Assembly (NCBI GenBank): GCA_944389195.1
Contig: CALXLM010000040.1
Location: 58,747 to 122,746 of the forward strand
DNA from: an uncultured Opitutales bacterium
GTDB lineage: Bacteria; Verrucomicrobiota; Verrucomicrobiia; Opitutales; Intestinicryptomonadaceae
DNA: 64,000 nt
Direction of reading: 5' to 3'
Position numbers and translations under genes: made by a program. The notes under the pieces are model-generated. The model saw nothing but the letters and a program-made list of their open reading frames with translations. It had not been told where the DNA came from and did not search any database. Shown here in pieces: positions 35,223-43,995 of this stretch. Within the stretch, counting starts at the first letter, position 1; each line of letters starts with the position of its first letter.

Positions 35223-36712
35223 GCCTTAACCTCCGTTTTTTTAGAAAGCGGCGCAAGGTTTCTCATCTTGTTGACCCTGTCCATAAAACCCTTCATAATT
35301 GTCTCGTAAAGCTCCGCCCCGGCAATCTTGTCCTCGATGCCGGCATCTATGTTCGGGTTGTCGTTTATCTCTATAAAAAGCGCATCGCCCCCGCCCGTCT
35401 CCTTGACGTCCACACCGTACAGCCCGTTCCCAACGAGGTTTGCCATGCGCAACGCCACATCTACGACCTTTTTGGGAACGTCCGAAACCCTCAAAGTTTC
35501 AAAGCCGCCCTCATCGTTGTTTTTGGACTTGTTTACTATTTGCCAATGCTTTTTTGCCATGTAATACTTGCATGCAAATATAGGCTTGCGGTCGAATATT
35601 CCTATTCTCCAGTCGAATTTTGTGGGCACGAACTCCTGCGCTATCAGAAGATCCGACTTCTTCATCAATTTATCAAGAAGCCTCTTTAGCGCGCGGTTGT
35701 CGTCAACCTTATAAACGCCCTGGGAGAACTGGCTGTCGGGCTGCTTTATGACTATCGGAAATCCGAGCTCATCGCCGAGAGTGTTGCAATTGCCCTTGTG
35801 GATTATGACGGTTTTAGGTGTGGGAATTTTTCTTATTGCGGCCTGTTCCGCCTGAAAAACCTTGTTGGCGCACCTTATTATCGAGCTGCAATCGTCCACC
35901 ACCGCTATGCCCCCGGCCTCGGCGGCCCGCGCAAAGGCATAGGTATAGTTGTTAACGTTTGTGGTGGCGCGTATAAAAATTGCATCGAACTCGTTGATCC
36001 TGTCGAAATCGTCCCTCGATATAAACTCGCACGAAAATCCTACTTTAGACGCCGCATGCGAAAACTTTGCCAGGGCCTTCTGGTTTGACGAGCTTAGCAC
36101 TTCGTCTGAATCCACCAATATGCCCATTGAATACCTGCTTCCCCTCAGCGCCGGATTATACGACCTGTGCCTGCGCGCGACATACTCGCTGGCAACCTCC
36201 GAAACGAAATCGCGCTCGCTTTCCCCTACGCAATGCGACGAAAGCGGCTCCAACTTGGCAAGTTTCCACTTTTTTTTGCCCCTGACAAAAACGGCCCTAA
36301 ACATGGGGGCCCTAAATAAGCTGAACAGCCTGCGCGCCAAACGCGAATACCCGAGGTTCGGAGTGCGTCCGAAATAAACGTCCAACTTGAATTTATCCGC
36401 GCCAAATCCCGACAGCAGCCTCCCAGCCATGTCCGACACCTCCCCCGACAGGCGCTTCAGCGTGTTTTGCGAGCGGAAGTCCATAATCGTTCGCACCGCC
36501 GGCTCGGGGTTGTGCATGCGCGCGCGCGCCAACAGCGACACGTAATACCCCATATTCTGATATTTAAACGCATTGCACAGGTTGAAAACCTTAAACTCGC
36601 CAAGCTTTGCGAATTCGGAGTCGGTAATGTAGCTTCTCGGAGAAACTACTCGCGCGCCCGGTATTTTCAACGGCCACTTTTCGGGGCTACCAACCACTAT
36701 TATGATTTCCAT
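35219..36712 (-). CDS. RimK-like ATP-grasp ligase with N-terminal RLAN-type domain
   Basis: This 497-residue protein has an N-terminal domain (about 1-180: MEIIIVVGSPEKWPLKIPGA, NLCNAFKYQNMGYYVSLLA) that resembles the RLAN domain of RimK-family proteins. A RimK-like ATP-grasp domain follows, with IPTPKTVIIHKGN, FPIVIKQPDSQFSQGVY, LIAQEFVPTKFDWRIGIF and the metal-binding end LFIEINDNPNIDAGIED. ATP-grasp ligases form amide bonds through acyl-phosphates. In E. coli, RimK adds glutamates to ribosomal protein S6. The partner GNAT gene overlaps its stop. The ATG at 36712 fits the family start better than the extension to 36766. The peptidase found with such pairs in other genomes is absent here. 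Confidence 0.85.
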   Translation of the reverse strand: MEIIIVVGSPEKWPLKIPGARVVSPRSYITDSEFAKLGEFKVFNLCNAFKYQNMGYYVSLLARARMHNPEPAVRTIMDFRSQNTLKRLSGEVSDMAGRLLSGFGADKFKLDVYFGRTPNLGYSRLARRLFSLFRAPMFRAVFVRGKKKWKLAKLEPLSSHCVGESERDFVSEVASEYVARRHRSYNPALRGSRYSMGILVDSDEVLSSSNQKALAKFSHAASKVGFSCEFISRDDFDRINEFDAIFIRATTNVNNYTYAFARAAEAGGIAVVDDCSSIIRCANKVFQAEQAAIRKIPTPKTVIIHKGNCNTLGDELGFPIVIKQPDSQFSQGVYKVDDNRALKRLLDKLMKKSDLLIAQEFVPTKFDWRIGIFDRKPIFACKYYMAKKHWQIVNKSKNNDEGGFETLRVSDVPKKVVDVALRMANLVGNGLYGVDVKETGGGDALFIEINDNPNIDAGIEDKIAGAELYETIMKGFMDRVNKMRNLAPLSKKTEVKA

Positions 36713-36815
36713 CGATTCAAAACAGTTTTGACGGCATTTTGCATCGCAGAAAAAATAGTCAAACATTTAACGGCGCATACCGCGGCAGAATCGCGGCGCG
36801 CCGCTAAAAAACGCC

Positions 36816-39122
36816 TTATTTTATGCGGCCGAGAAAGTCGTCGAGCAATACCTTGTTTTCCGCCTTTATATATACGGGCACGGGAGAAACGGGTATTGTG
36901 ACCTTGCCGTCAGCGCCCGGCTTTACATCGTTGCCGAATATGTCGACAATTTCGATTCCCGACGGAATTTCCCCAAGATTCAACGGCTTGCGGTTCATGG
37001 AATCTACGATTTTCGTGTCAAGTATTCCGTATTTGTTTGTGCCGACGTTTTCCATGTAGCACCCGAGCGCGAACAGGGCGGCGACCGCCTTTTCCGACTT
37101 TCTCCCGACGAACTCGTACGCCAGCAGCCCGTCACCCAAACTGCGTTCGTTTGAAAACTTCATGCCGTACAAAATCTCTGCAAAAACGGCCGAAACTATA
37201 AACCTCTCGTTCGGCAAAAACTTGTATTGCTCTATCGACGGATACGGCATGTATCTTCCCTTTAGGAAATTTGACACTTTGCAGTTCGTGCCCAACTTGG
37301 TCGCAACGGTAGGCGCCGGCAAAAGTATGGAAGCCTCTACGCCGCTTGCAGCATCGAGCATATACCTTCTAATCAAATACCCGGGGTGGAATCTGGGGCC
37401 GTTCTTGTGGTCGCCGCCCCCCTTGCACAGGGGATTCAGATAGTACAGCTCCGTATGCCACAACGGAACCTCCACGTTGTATTCAGCCAGATTGTCCTTG
37501 AATTTTTTTACAATGTTCTTGCCGTTGCTGGCAGAGTCTTCGTACAGGTGGTTGTACGAGTGGAACGAGGCGATGTCGGCGTATTTCCCGAATCCCAATT
37601 TGAGCATCGTGTCTATAAATCCGTTGAGATTTCCGCCGTAGTCGCCGGTTGTCGAGTACGCCACAATTTTGTTGCGCTTGTCCACCTTTTTCAAAATGCG
37701 GTACGCAGACTCCAAATACTGGCAGTATGTTGAATAGTCGCGCCATATTATGTTTGGTTCGTTCATTATCTCGTAATGGCGGATTTTGCCCTTGTATCTT
37801 TTTGCCACGGCTTCAACCATGCGCTCCCAGTCCGCCAAAGGCGGCTTTATGGCCATTCTCCCCTGCCTTTCGAAACCTGCCATAGTCCTTGCGACTTCGG
37901 ATTTTGCATAAAGCCAGTCGGCCTGCCTGTGGCCCCGCAATCCCATTTCGGGCGGATATATGAAAAACATTCCGCCTAAAACAGGCAAAACTTTCAGCCC
38001 GTTCTTTCGCGCAAGCCTCACGGTCTCGTCGGTAATTTCCCAATAATATTTGCCCTCCTCCGGCTCAAGCACGCGCCAGTTAAACGGATTGCCGCTGTCC
38101 CACGTCCTGATGTACGATATGCCGCTGTCGGCCAAATAGGCCATTTCCTCTGGAGAAGGCTTGCCCAGTTCCCCGTTTGTCAACACGCCGCAATAGCCTA
38201 TATCAACGGGAAGCACTCCCACGCCGGTTCTTACCCTCGGAGACACCGCAAATGTATTCGACAGAACGTCTCCGCCGTCCAGACGCGACTCCAAAACGTA
38301 AATGCCGTTTTCCGACGGCGCCTTTATCGACACGTTCTTTTTGAATTTTCCTTCTTCCGAATCTATATCCTCCGCGCCTTCCGCCACGTATTTATCAGAC
38401 TTGGCGTTTTTTATTTTCCACTCATAGCGCAGCTTCTTTTCTCCGGAAGCCGCCTTATAGCCCTCTACAACCACATCCATATTCGAACCTTTGCCGAATA
38501 TGAGCGAGCCGGACGAGCACCTTCCCGTAAATTTGTTCTTTATTTTTTCCAATACGCCTTCGGGGGCGCATATCGCAATTTTAGCGTTCGCAAGCGGCGG
38601 CTGCGACTTCCCGTCGCAAGGCTCAAACCTAATGTCGGCAAACGACAAATCGGCCTTTACCTTCGACACCTTCTCAAAGCGGAAAGGAATCCATGTATCG
38701 ACACCCCGTTTTGAAAGCGATTTTATGTCGAGCCTGTACGAATACGTTTTCCATTCAGTCCCGATGTCGAAAGTCTTAAGTTCGCACCTGTACACCGTAT
38801 GCCCGTTCGACATTGCAATCAGCCTTATCTTCAGCGGTACGGACGCCTTCGCCTTGAACGAAAAATTGTAAACGCCGTTCGGCAAGACCTTAACCTCCGA
38901 CATGTTCAGCCCTCCGAGACCGTTTTCTTCGGCGGAATACGTAAGAGAATTGAGCGTGTCGGAAAGTTTTTCAATTCTTACATTAAGCTTGTCGGGCGCG
39001 TCGTCGCTAAACCCAAAATCCTTAATGCCGTCTTTGAAATCCCCGTTGTATATAAGGTTGGACGCCGCATACGCCAGGGTGCTGGTTAACGACAAAAAAA
39101 ACAATAACAGCGCTATTCTCAT
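36816..39122 (-). CDS. Secreted clan-A glycoside hydrolase (GH39-like), paralogue 1
   Basis: This 768-residue secreted enzyme has a signal peptide (MRIALLLFFLSLTSTLAYAA), an N-terminal carbohydrate-binding-like beta-sandwich starting NLIYNGDFKDG (about 21-170), and an Ig-like linker. A TIM barrel from about residue 300 contains the acid/base Glu455 in YEIMNEPNIIW and the nucleophile Glu558 in LWHTELYYLN. The TWDSGNPFNWRVLEPEEG segment is like GH39/GH5 barrels. A small beta domain ends the protein. It is clearly homologous to the protein at 39673-41964, and the two flank a chagasin-like gene. The polysaccharide substrate cannot be inferred, and the family label (GH39-like) is from motif resemblance. 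Confidence 0.82.
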   Translation of the reverse strand: MRIALLLFFLSLTSTLAYAASNLIYNGDFKDGIKDFGFSDDAPDKLNVRIEKLSDTLNSLTYSAEENGLGGLNMSEVKVLPNGVYNFSFKAKASVPLKIRLIAMSNGHTVYRCELKTFDIGTEWKTYSYRLDIKSLSKRGVDTWIPFRFEKVSKVKADLSFADIRFEPCDGKSQPPLANAKIAICAPEGVLEKIKNKFTGRCSSGSLIFGKGSNMDVVVEGYKAASGEKKLRYEWKIKNAKSDKYVAEGAEDIDSEEGKFKKNVSIKAPSENGIYVLESRLDGGDVLSNTFAVSPRVRTGVGVLPVDIGYCGVLTNGELGKPSPEEMAYLADSGISYIRTWDSGNPFNWRVLEPEEGKYYWEITDETVRLARKNGLKVLPVLGGMFFIYPPEMGLRGHRQADWLYAKSEVARTMAGFERQGRMAIKPPLADWERMVEAVAKRYKGKIRHYEIMNEPNIIWRDYSTYCQYLESAYRILKKVDKRNKIVAYSTTGDYGGNLNGFIDTMLKLGFGKYADIASFHSYNHLYEDSASNGKNIVKKFKDNLAEYNVEVPLWHTELYYLNPLCKGGGDHKNGPRFHPGYLIRRYMLDAASGVEASILLPAPTVATKLGTNCKVSNFLKGRYMPYPSIEQYKFLPNERFIVSAVFAEILYGMKFSNERSLGDGLLAYEFVGRKSEKAVAALFALGCYMENVGTNKYGILDTKIVDSMNRKPLNLGEIPSGIEIVDIFGNDVKPGADGKVTIPVSPVPVYIKAENKVLLDDFLGRIK

Positions 39123-39236
39123 AAAAATCTTCTTTCCTTTATATCATACAAGTGATAACGTTTACATATAGTGTCTCTAACGCCAAAAATGACTATTGCA
39201 AGATTTATTAAAAGCACAAAAAACAAATTTCGCCAC

Positions 39237-39623
39237 ATGAAAACCATTTGCGCGCCGCTGTTTCTGTTCGCCGCGTTTCTCGCGGGCGGGTGCGGCGACA
39301 AAAGCGCGCCGTACACGCTCGAACTCGACGGAAAATCAACGGAAGGCGTCGTCGCCCTCGGGGGGAAAGTCGCTATAGCGATGAAAAGCAACCCTTCCAC
39401 GGGCTACCTTTGGAGAATATCAGAAAACGGAGCTCCCTGCCTAAAATTTCTAAAAGAGGAATACGACGGCACAAACCCCGAACTTTTGGGGTCGGGCGGC
39501 ATAACAAAGTTCACGTTCGAGGCCTGCAGGTCGGGAAGCTCAAAAGTCGAACTCGAATACGGCAGGTCGTGGGAAATAGGCGGCGCCGTAAAAAAGGCCG
39601 CGTTCAAAATAAAGGTACGATAA
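39237..39623 (+). CDS. Chagasin-like (I42) cysteine-protease inhibitor lipoprotein
   Basis: This 128-residue lipoprotein has a signal peptide and lipobox LAGGC (Cys19). The mature domain carries the three loops of I42 inhibitors: SNPSTGYLWRI (NPTTGY-type), GSGGITKFTFEA (GxxG loop), and YGRSWE, the place of the RPW motif, here with Ser in the middle. Family members inhibit papain-like cysteine proteases. The start at 39237 is used because the upstream extension to 39171 lacks a signal peptide. It lies on the plus strand between two minus-strand paralogous glycosidases and ends 50 bp before the stop of the second. Its target is unknown. Confidence 0.85.
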   Translation: MKTICAPLFLFAAFLAGGCGDKSAPYTLELDGKSTEGVVALGGKVAIAMKSNPSTGYLWRISENGAPCLKFLKEEYDGTNPELLGSGGITKFTFEACRSGSSKVELEYGRSWEIGGAVKKAAFKIKVR

Positions 39624-39672
39624 AGAGCCCCGCCCAGGCAGCCATGCCCGCCCGTGCGCGCAAAACGCCCAG

Positions 39673-41964
39673 CTATTCGGCATAAACGTTGAGCATCGCG
39701 TTGAGCGAATTCAAATCGTCCGTTTTTATATAAACCGGAATGGGCGACGCCTCGAGCTTAAGCGCGCCGTCAGAAGCCTCTATCTCGTTCCCGAACACGT
39801 CAATAAACTTTGCGTCTGCGGCGAACCGTGAAAAATCGAGCGGCGGGCGCCCCATTGGATCAGCCCTTCTGGTTCTCGGATTGGCCCTCAAGTCGAGATT
39901 TTCCATTTTCGCCCCCAATGCAAAAATCGCTCCCACGGCCTTTTTCGTCTTCTTGTTTTCAAATCTGTAGCAAATCCACCCGTCGCGCAGCATGACCCTT
40001 CCGGCATACCTCGCATTGGAAAGCTGGCGCGCAAACACCGCCGATGCGATATACTTTTCCGACGGCACAAAAGCCGTGTCTTGAACCGAAGCGTGGGGCA
40101 TTTTTCTTCCGTCTGCAAAACGAGTGTAGTCCTGCCCTCCGACGGGATACAAAAAGGCCGCCGCCGTCGCGGGAACGGGCGTGGATACGCTCACCCCGCA
40201 TTCAATGTCCACAAGATACCTTCTTACAAGATACCCCGCGTGGTATATCGGGCCGGCTTTCCCGTTGGCGGCGTCCCCGCTCGTCGACTCCGGATTAAGG
40301 TAGTAGAGTTCGCTGTTCCACAACGGAACCTTTACGCCGAACTTCTCCATGTCCCTCTTAAACTCCATAATAACGTCGTCGCCGCGCCTTTTGGAGTCTT
40401 CGTATATCGAGCCGTATGAGTGGAACGAAACCGCGTCGATATATTTTCCGGCGCCCATCTTCAGCATGGTATCTACAAACCCGTTGATATTCCCCCCGAA
40501 ATCGCCCGTCGTGGAAAGCCCGACAACTGTTATCTGGGGATCCACCGACTTCAATATTTTGTACGCCGACACAAGGTACGGAAAATACACCGATTTGTCG
40601 TCCCATATTATGTTGGGCTCGTTCATTATTTCGTATTGGCGGATTTTCCCCTTATAGCGCTCGGCGACCGTGCGGACCATTCTTTCCCAATCCTCAATCG
40701 GCGGCTTTACGGCATAGCGCCCCTGCGCGGCAAGGTTTGGTATCGTGGCGACCCTTTCCGATTTCGCGTAGAGCCAGTCGGCCTGCCTGTGCTCCCTCCA
40801 ATAGACCCTGTCCGGATAGATAAAAAACATTCCGCCGAGCACGGGCAATATTTCCAAGCCGCTTTTCTTTGCAAGTTCGAGGGTGGCGTCGCCTACGGAA
40901 AAGTCGTAGCGCCCCTCCTCGGGCTCTATTACGCGCCAGTTGTACGGATTGCCGTTGTCCCAAGTCCTGATGTACGATATGCCGCTGCCGGCAAGAAACT
41001 CCATCTCCGACGGCGCGGGCTTTGCAAATTCGCCGTTTGTAATTACTCCGCAATACCCGATGTCAATCGGAAGTGTTCCCTTGGGGGCGCGCACTACGGG
41101 AGTGACGGCAAACGCCGAAGCCCCCGCATCATTTCCGTCTATCTCAAAGCGCACGCTGTAAAGGCCGTTTTTAGGCGGCGCCTTTATCCCTATTTCAAAT
41201 TCCGACCTCCCGGGCGGAACGTCCAATCTTTTTTCTCCTGAGTATGTTTTGTCCCCGGAAACGGCGGATATTTTCCAAGACAGCATCACCTTTTTTTTCT
41301 TTCCCTGCCCGTTGAAGAAAGCCGCCAGCGCCCCTATTTGCGAATTTTTCCGGAATATCATGGAATTGGCCGCCGGCGCGCGCGATTTTTTCCCGGAACT
41401 TTTGCCGTCGTTGGGCTTGACAACCACCTTCGAAACAAAAAGCGGGTCCTCTACCGTTTCGCCGGCTTCGGCCAACTTGAAAGCCGCCAGCGTCAACACG
41501 GCGTCCTCCGTCGGTTCGCACTCTATTCTAAACGGAACCCATTCGGCAAAATTGCCGTTTTTAGTGTTTATTCTTTGGGAAACAGTCGTCCAGCGCGGCC
41601 CCAAATCGAAAGTTCCGAGAACGTGCCGGTATATCGAGTCTCCGTTTGCAAACGCCATAAGCCTTATCTTTGCGGGTTTGTCGCTTTTGGCCGAAAACGA
41701 AAGCATATACGTTTTTTCCGGGTCGAGCCTCACCTCCGAAAGATTAAATCCGCCCCATGCGCCCTTTTTCACGGAATATGAGAGCGTATGCGTCCCGTCT
41801 CCGTTCGGCTCCAATTTCGCCCCAACCTCTTCCGGCGAGCCGTCGCTGAACCCGAAACCGTCCCAACCGTTTCTAAAATCGCCGTTTACAATCATATTCG
41901 GCGCGCCGAAAAGGCACGAAAGCGCAAGCGCCGAAAACAAAGCTGCAAAAAACTTAACTCCCAT
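39673..41964 (-). CDS. Secreted clan-A glycoside hydrolase (GH39-like), paralogue 2
   Basis: This 763-residue paralogue of the enzyme at 36816-39122 has the same layout. It comprises a signal peptide (MGVKFFAALFSALALSCLFG), an N-terminal binding domain beginning NMIVNGDFRNGW, a linker, and a TIM barrel with acid/base Glu449 in YEIMNEPNIIW and nucleophile Glu552 in LWNSELYYLN. A C-terminal beta domain ends the protein. Shared segments include DIGYCGV, SGISYIRTWD, VLPVLGGMFFIYP and HRQADWLYAKSE. The copies have diverged widely outside the barrel, so the duplication is not recent. Both are likely exported and act on a plant or host glycan, but no transporter or regulator is linked. Confidence 0.82.
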   Translation of the reverse strand: MGVKFFAALFSALALSCLFGAPNMIVNGDFRNGWDGFGFSDGSPEEVGAKLEPNGDGTHTLSYSVKKGAWGGFNLSEVRLDPEKTYMLSFSAKSDKPAKIRLMAFANGDSIYRHVLGTFDLGPRWTTVSQRINTKNGNFAEWVPFRIECEPTEDAVLTLAAFKLAEAGETVEDPLFVSKVVVKPNDGKSSGKKSRAPAANSMIFRKNSQIGALAAFFNGQGKKKKVMLSWKISAVSGDKTYSGEKRLDVPPGRSEFEIGIKAPPKNGLYSVRFEIDGNDAGASAFAVTPVVRAPKGTLPIDIGYCGVITNGEFAKPAPSEMEFLAGSGISYIRTWDNGNPYNWRVIEPEEGRYDFSVGDATLELAKKSGLEILPVLGGMFFIYPDRVYWREHRQADWLYAKSERVATIPNLAAQGRYAVKPPIEDWERMVRTVAERYKGKIRQYEIMNEPNIIWDDKSVYFPYLVSAYKILKSVDPQITVVGLSTTGDFGGNINGFVDTMLKMGAGKYIDAVSFHSYGSIYEDSKRRGDDVIMEFKRDMEKFGVKVPLWNSELYYLNPESTSGDAANGKAGPIYHAGYLVRRYLVDIECGVSVSTPVPATAAAFLYPVGGQDYTRFADGRKMPHASVQDTAFVPSEKYIASAVFARQLSNARYAGRVMLRDGWICYRFENKKTKKAVGAIFALGAKMENLDLRANPRTRRADPMGRPPLDFSRFAADAKFIDVFGNEIEASDGALKLEASPIPVYIKTDDLNSLNAMLNVYAE

Positions 41965-42079
41965 GCGGAATCACGTTAAGCAGCCGCCGTGAATTTTCAA
42001 GAATTATGGCAGCAAAAAGCGCAAAACGGTTTACTTCCCAAATGCCGCCACGGGGCGGCAAACGGCCAAAAAAGCGCCG

Positions 42080-43378
42080 TCATTCCCCGCGCCAAATGCG
42101 CAAAACGAAAGGCTCACCGAAAATATACTTGGCCCCGCGCAGCCTTTCGCATGCGCGCTTTACGGCGGCCTCGGTAGTGGCGTGGGTCGTAAGCAAAAGC
42201 CAAGCCCTGCCGGGAGTATCGTGTTTGCGCTGCTGCAAAAGCTCGATGGAAATTTCCTCAGCGGCGAGGTCGGAGGCTATCGACGCCAGAACGCCCGACT
42301 GGTCGGGAACCTCCATTCTCAAATAAAACTCCCCCGACACGTCCTCCAGCGCGGCGAATTTAGCATTTTCCCCCGCATTTGCAAGGGGCATCACAGGCGC
42401 GCCCATAAGATATCTCACAGCATCGGCTATATCGGCTATAACTGCGCTTGCGGTTGCGTCCTGCCCCGCGCCGCGCCCTATATGCACCGTTCGGCCCACG
42501 ACGTCCCCCGAAAGCGACACCGCGTTGTAAACGCCGTTCACATTGGCCACCACGTCCGAAAGGGGAAGCAATGCGGGATATACCGAAGCAAAAAGAGCGC
42601 CGTCGCCGTTTTTTCTGACGGAGGCTACAAGCTTTATTCTGGAGTCGAAATCCCGCGCCCACATCATGTCCTCAAGGCGTATTCCCCTAATGCCCGAAAC
42701 CAGCATTTTTTCCGGATCTATCCACACCCCGTGGGCCAGATAGGCCAAAATGCAAATTTTGTGGGCGGCGTCCCAGCCGTCGATGTCGAGAGACTCGTCG
42801 GCCTCGACGTATCCGAGCCGTCGGGCGTCTTCTATAATGGTTTCGTACGCGGCGTTTTCGCGCTCCATGCGTGTGAGTATGTAGTTGCACGTGCCGTTGA
42901 GAATGCCGTAAATCAGCGAAAAACTGTTTGCCACAAGCCCCTCGCGCAAAACCTTTATAATCGGTATGCCTCCTGCGACACTCGCCTCAAAAAAGTACGC
43001 CCCGCCAAATTTTCGGGCGGTTTCGAAAATTTCGGCACCCTTTTTGCAAATCACAGCCTTATTTGCGCTGACCACAACCTTACCCGCCTTTAACGCCCCA
43101 ATGGTGACGTCGAAAGCTTTGTCCGTACCTCCCATGAGTTCGCATACGATGTCTATCGAGGGATCGTTTATTATGTCGAAAGGATTTTCAGTAAGCTTTT
43201 CCGAAGGAATGGAAACGCCGCGCTTTTTTGAGGCGTCGCGCACGCACGCACCCGCGAGCTCGTAATCGGCCCCAAGGCTCGCCGATATGCGCCCGCAGTT
43301 TCCCTCAAGGTGCTTCCACACGCCTTGCGCAACGGTGCCCATTCCTATAAAGCCTATTCTAAAAGTCTTCCTTTCCAT
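42080..43378 (-). CDS. hom: Homoserine dehydrogenase with ACT domain
   Basis: This 432-residue enzyme reduces aspartate semialdehyde to homoserine for threonine and methionine synthesis. It has the NAD(P) loop GFIGMGTVAQGVW at residues 9-21, SANKAVICKKG, ASVAGGIPIIKVLREGL, GILNGTCNYILTRM and ESLDIDGWDAAHKICILA with the catalytic Lys. A C-terminal ACT domain (about 350-432) suggests feedback control by an amino acid such as threonine. The ATG at 43378 is used over a TTG at 43387. It starts five bases after the plsY stop, in the order serA-plsY-hom. Confidence 0.95.
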   Translation of the reverse strand: MERKTFRIGFIGMGTVAQGVWKHLEGNCGRISASLGADYELAGACVRDASKKRGVSIPSEKLTENPFDIINDPSIDIVCELMGGTDKAFDVTIGALKAGKVVVSANKAVICKKGAEIFETARKFGGAYFFEASVAGGIPIIKVLREGLVANSFSLIYGILNGTCNYILTRMERENAAYETIIEDARRLGYVEADESLDIDGWDAAHKICILAYLAHGVWIDPEKMLVSGIRGIRLEDMMWARDFDSRIKLVASVRKNGDGALFASVYPALLPLSDVVANVNGVYNAVSLSGDVVGRTVHIGRGAGQDATASAVIADIADAVRYLMGAPVMPLANAGENAKFAALEDVSGEFYLRMEVPDQSGVLASIASDLAAEEISIELLQQRKHDTPGRAWLLLTTHATTEAAVKRACERLRGAKYIFGEPFVLRIWRGE

Positions 43379-43383
43379 AATCG

Positions 43384-43992
43384 TCAAAACCTGTTTTCCG
43401 TTCCCTTAATAAGGCGCGCGATGTTCCCCCTGTGCCTGATTATGATTACAACCGATATAGCCAGCGCAATGTACGCGTGCGCCCCCGGAAACGGATATAT
43501 TAGCGCCGCGGCCACAGGCAGGACAAGCGCCATTGCAATGGACGCGAGCGAAACATATCTTGTCGAATAAAAAACCACAAGCCACAAAACCAGGGATATT
43601 GCGATTGCCAGGCACATTATCGCGAGCAGCCCGCCGATTGCCACCGACACGCCCTTGCCACCGCGGAATCCCACAAAGACGGAGAACGAATGGCCCACAA
43701 CCGCCGCAATTAACCCGACATACGCCAGCGTATGCGGATCCGAAAAGTCCACACCCAGCAGGCCGGCGTACAGCGGGAATGCCGTCGCGACAAATCCCTT
43801 GAGAGCGTCGAGTATAAAGCAAGCGTTGCCTGCGGTTTTGCCGCAGGTGCGCTTTACGTTTGTAGCTCCGGGATTGCCGCTGCCGACTTTAAATATGTCA
43901 ACCCCGCAAAGCCTGCCTATAATAACCGCGAAAGGAATCGCACCCAAAAGGTAGCCCGCCAGAGCGACTATTATGAAATCGACCCAAACCAT
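43384..43992 (-). CDS. plsY: Glycerol-3-phosphate acyltransferase PlsY
   Basis: This 202-residue inner-membrane protein with several helices transfers acyl groups from acyl-phosphate to glycerol-3-phosphate, the first step of phospholipid synthesis. The three PlsY motifs are present: GSGNPGATNVKR, the loop VGFRGGKGVSVAIG, and the C-terminal HRGNIARLIKG. It lies between serA (three bases upstream) and hom (five bases downstream). It is an odd neighbour for amino-acid genes but tightly packed in the same transcription unit. Confidence 0.95.
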   Translation of the reverse strand: MVWVDFIIVALAGYLLGAIPFAVIIGRLCGVDIFKVGSGNPGATNVKRTCGKTAGNACFILDALKGFVATAFPLYAGLLGVDFSDPHTLAYVGLIAAVVGHSFSVFVGFRGGKGVSVAIGGLLAIMCLAIAISLVLWLVVFYSTRYVSLASIAMALVLPVAAALIYPFPGAHAYIALAISVVIIIRHRGNIARLIKGTENRF

Positions 43993-43995
43993 AAA

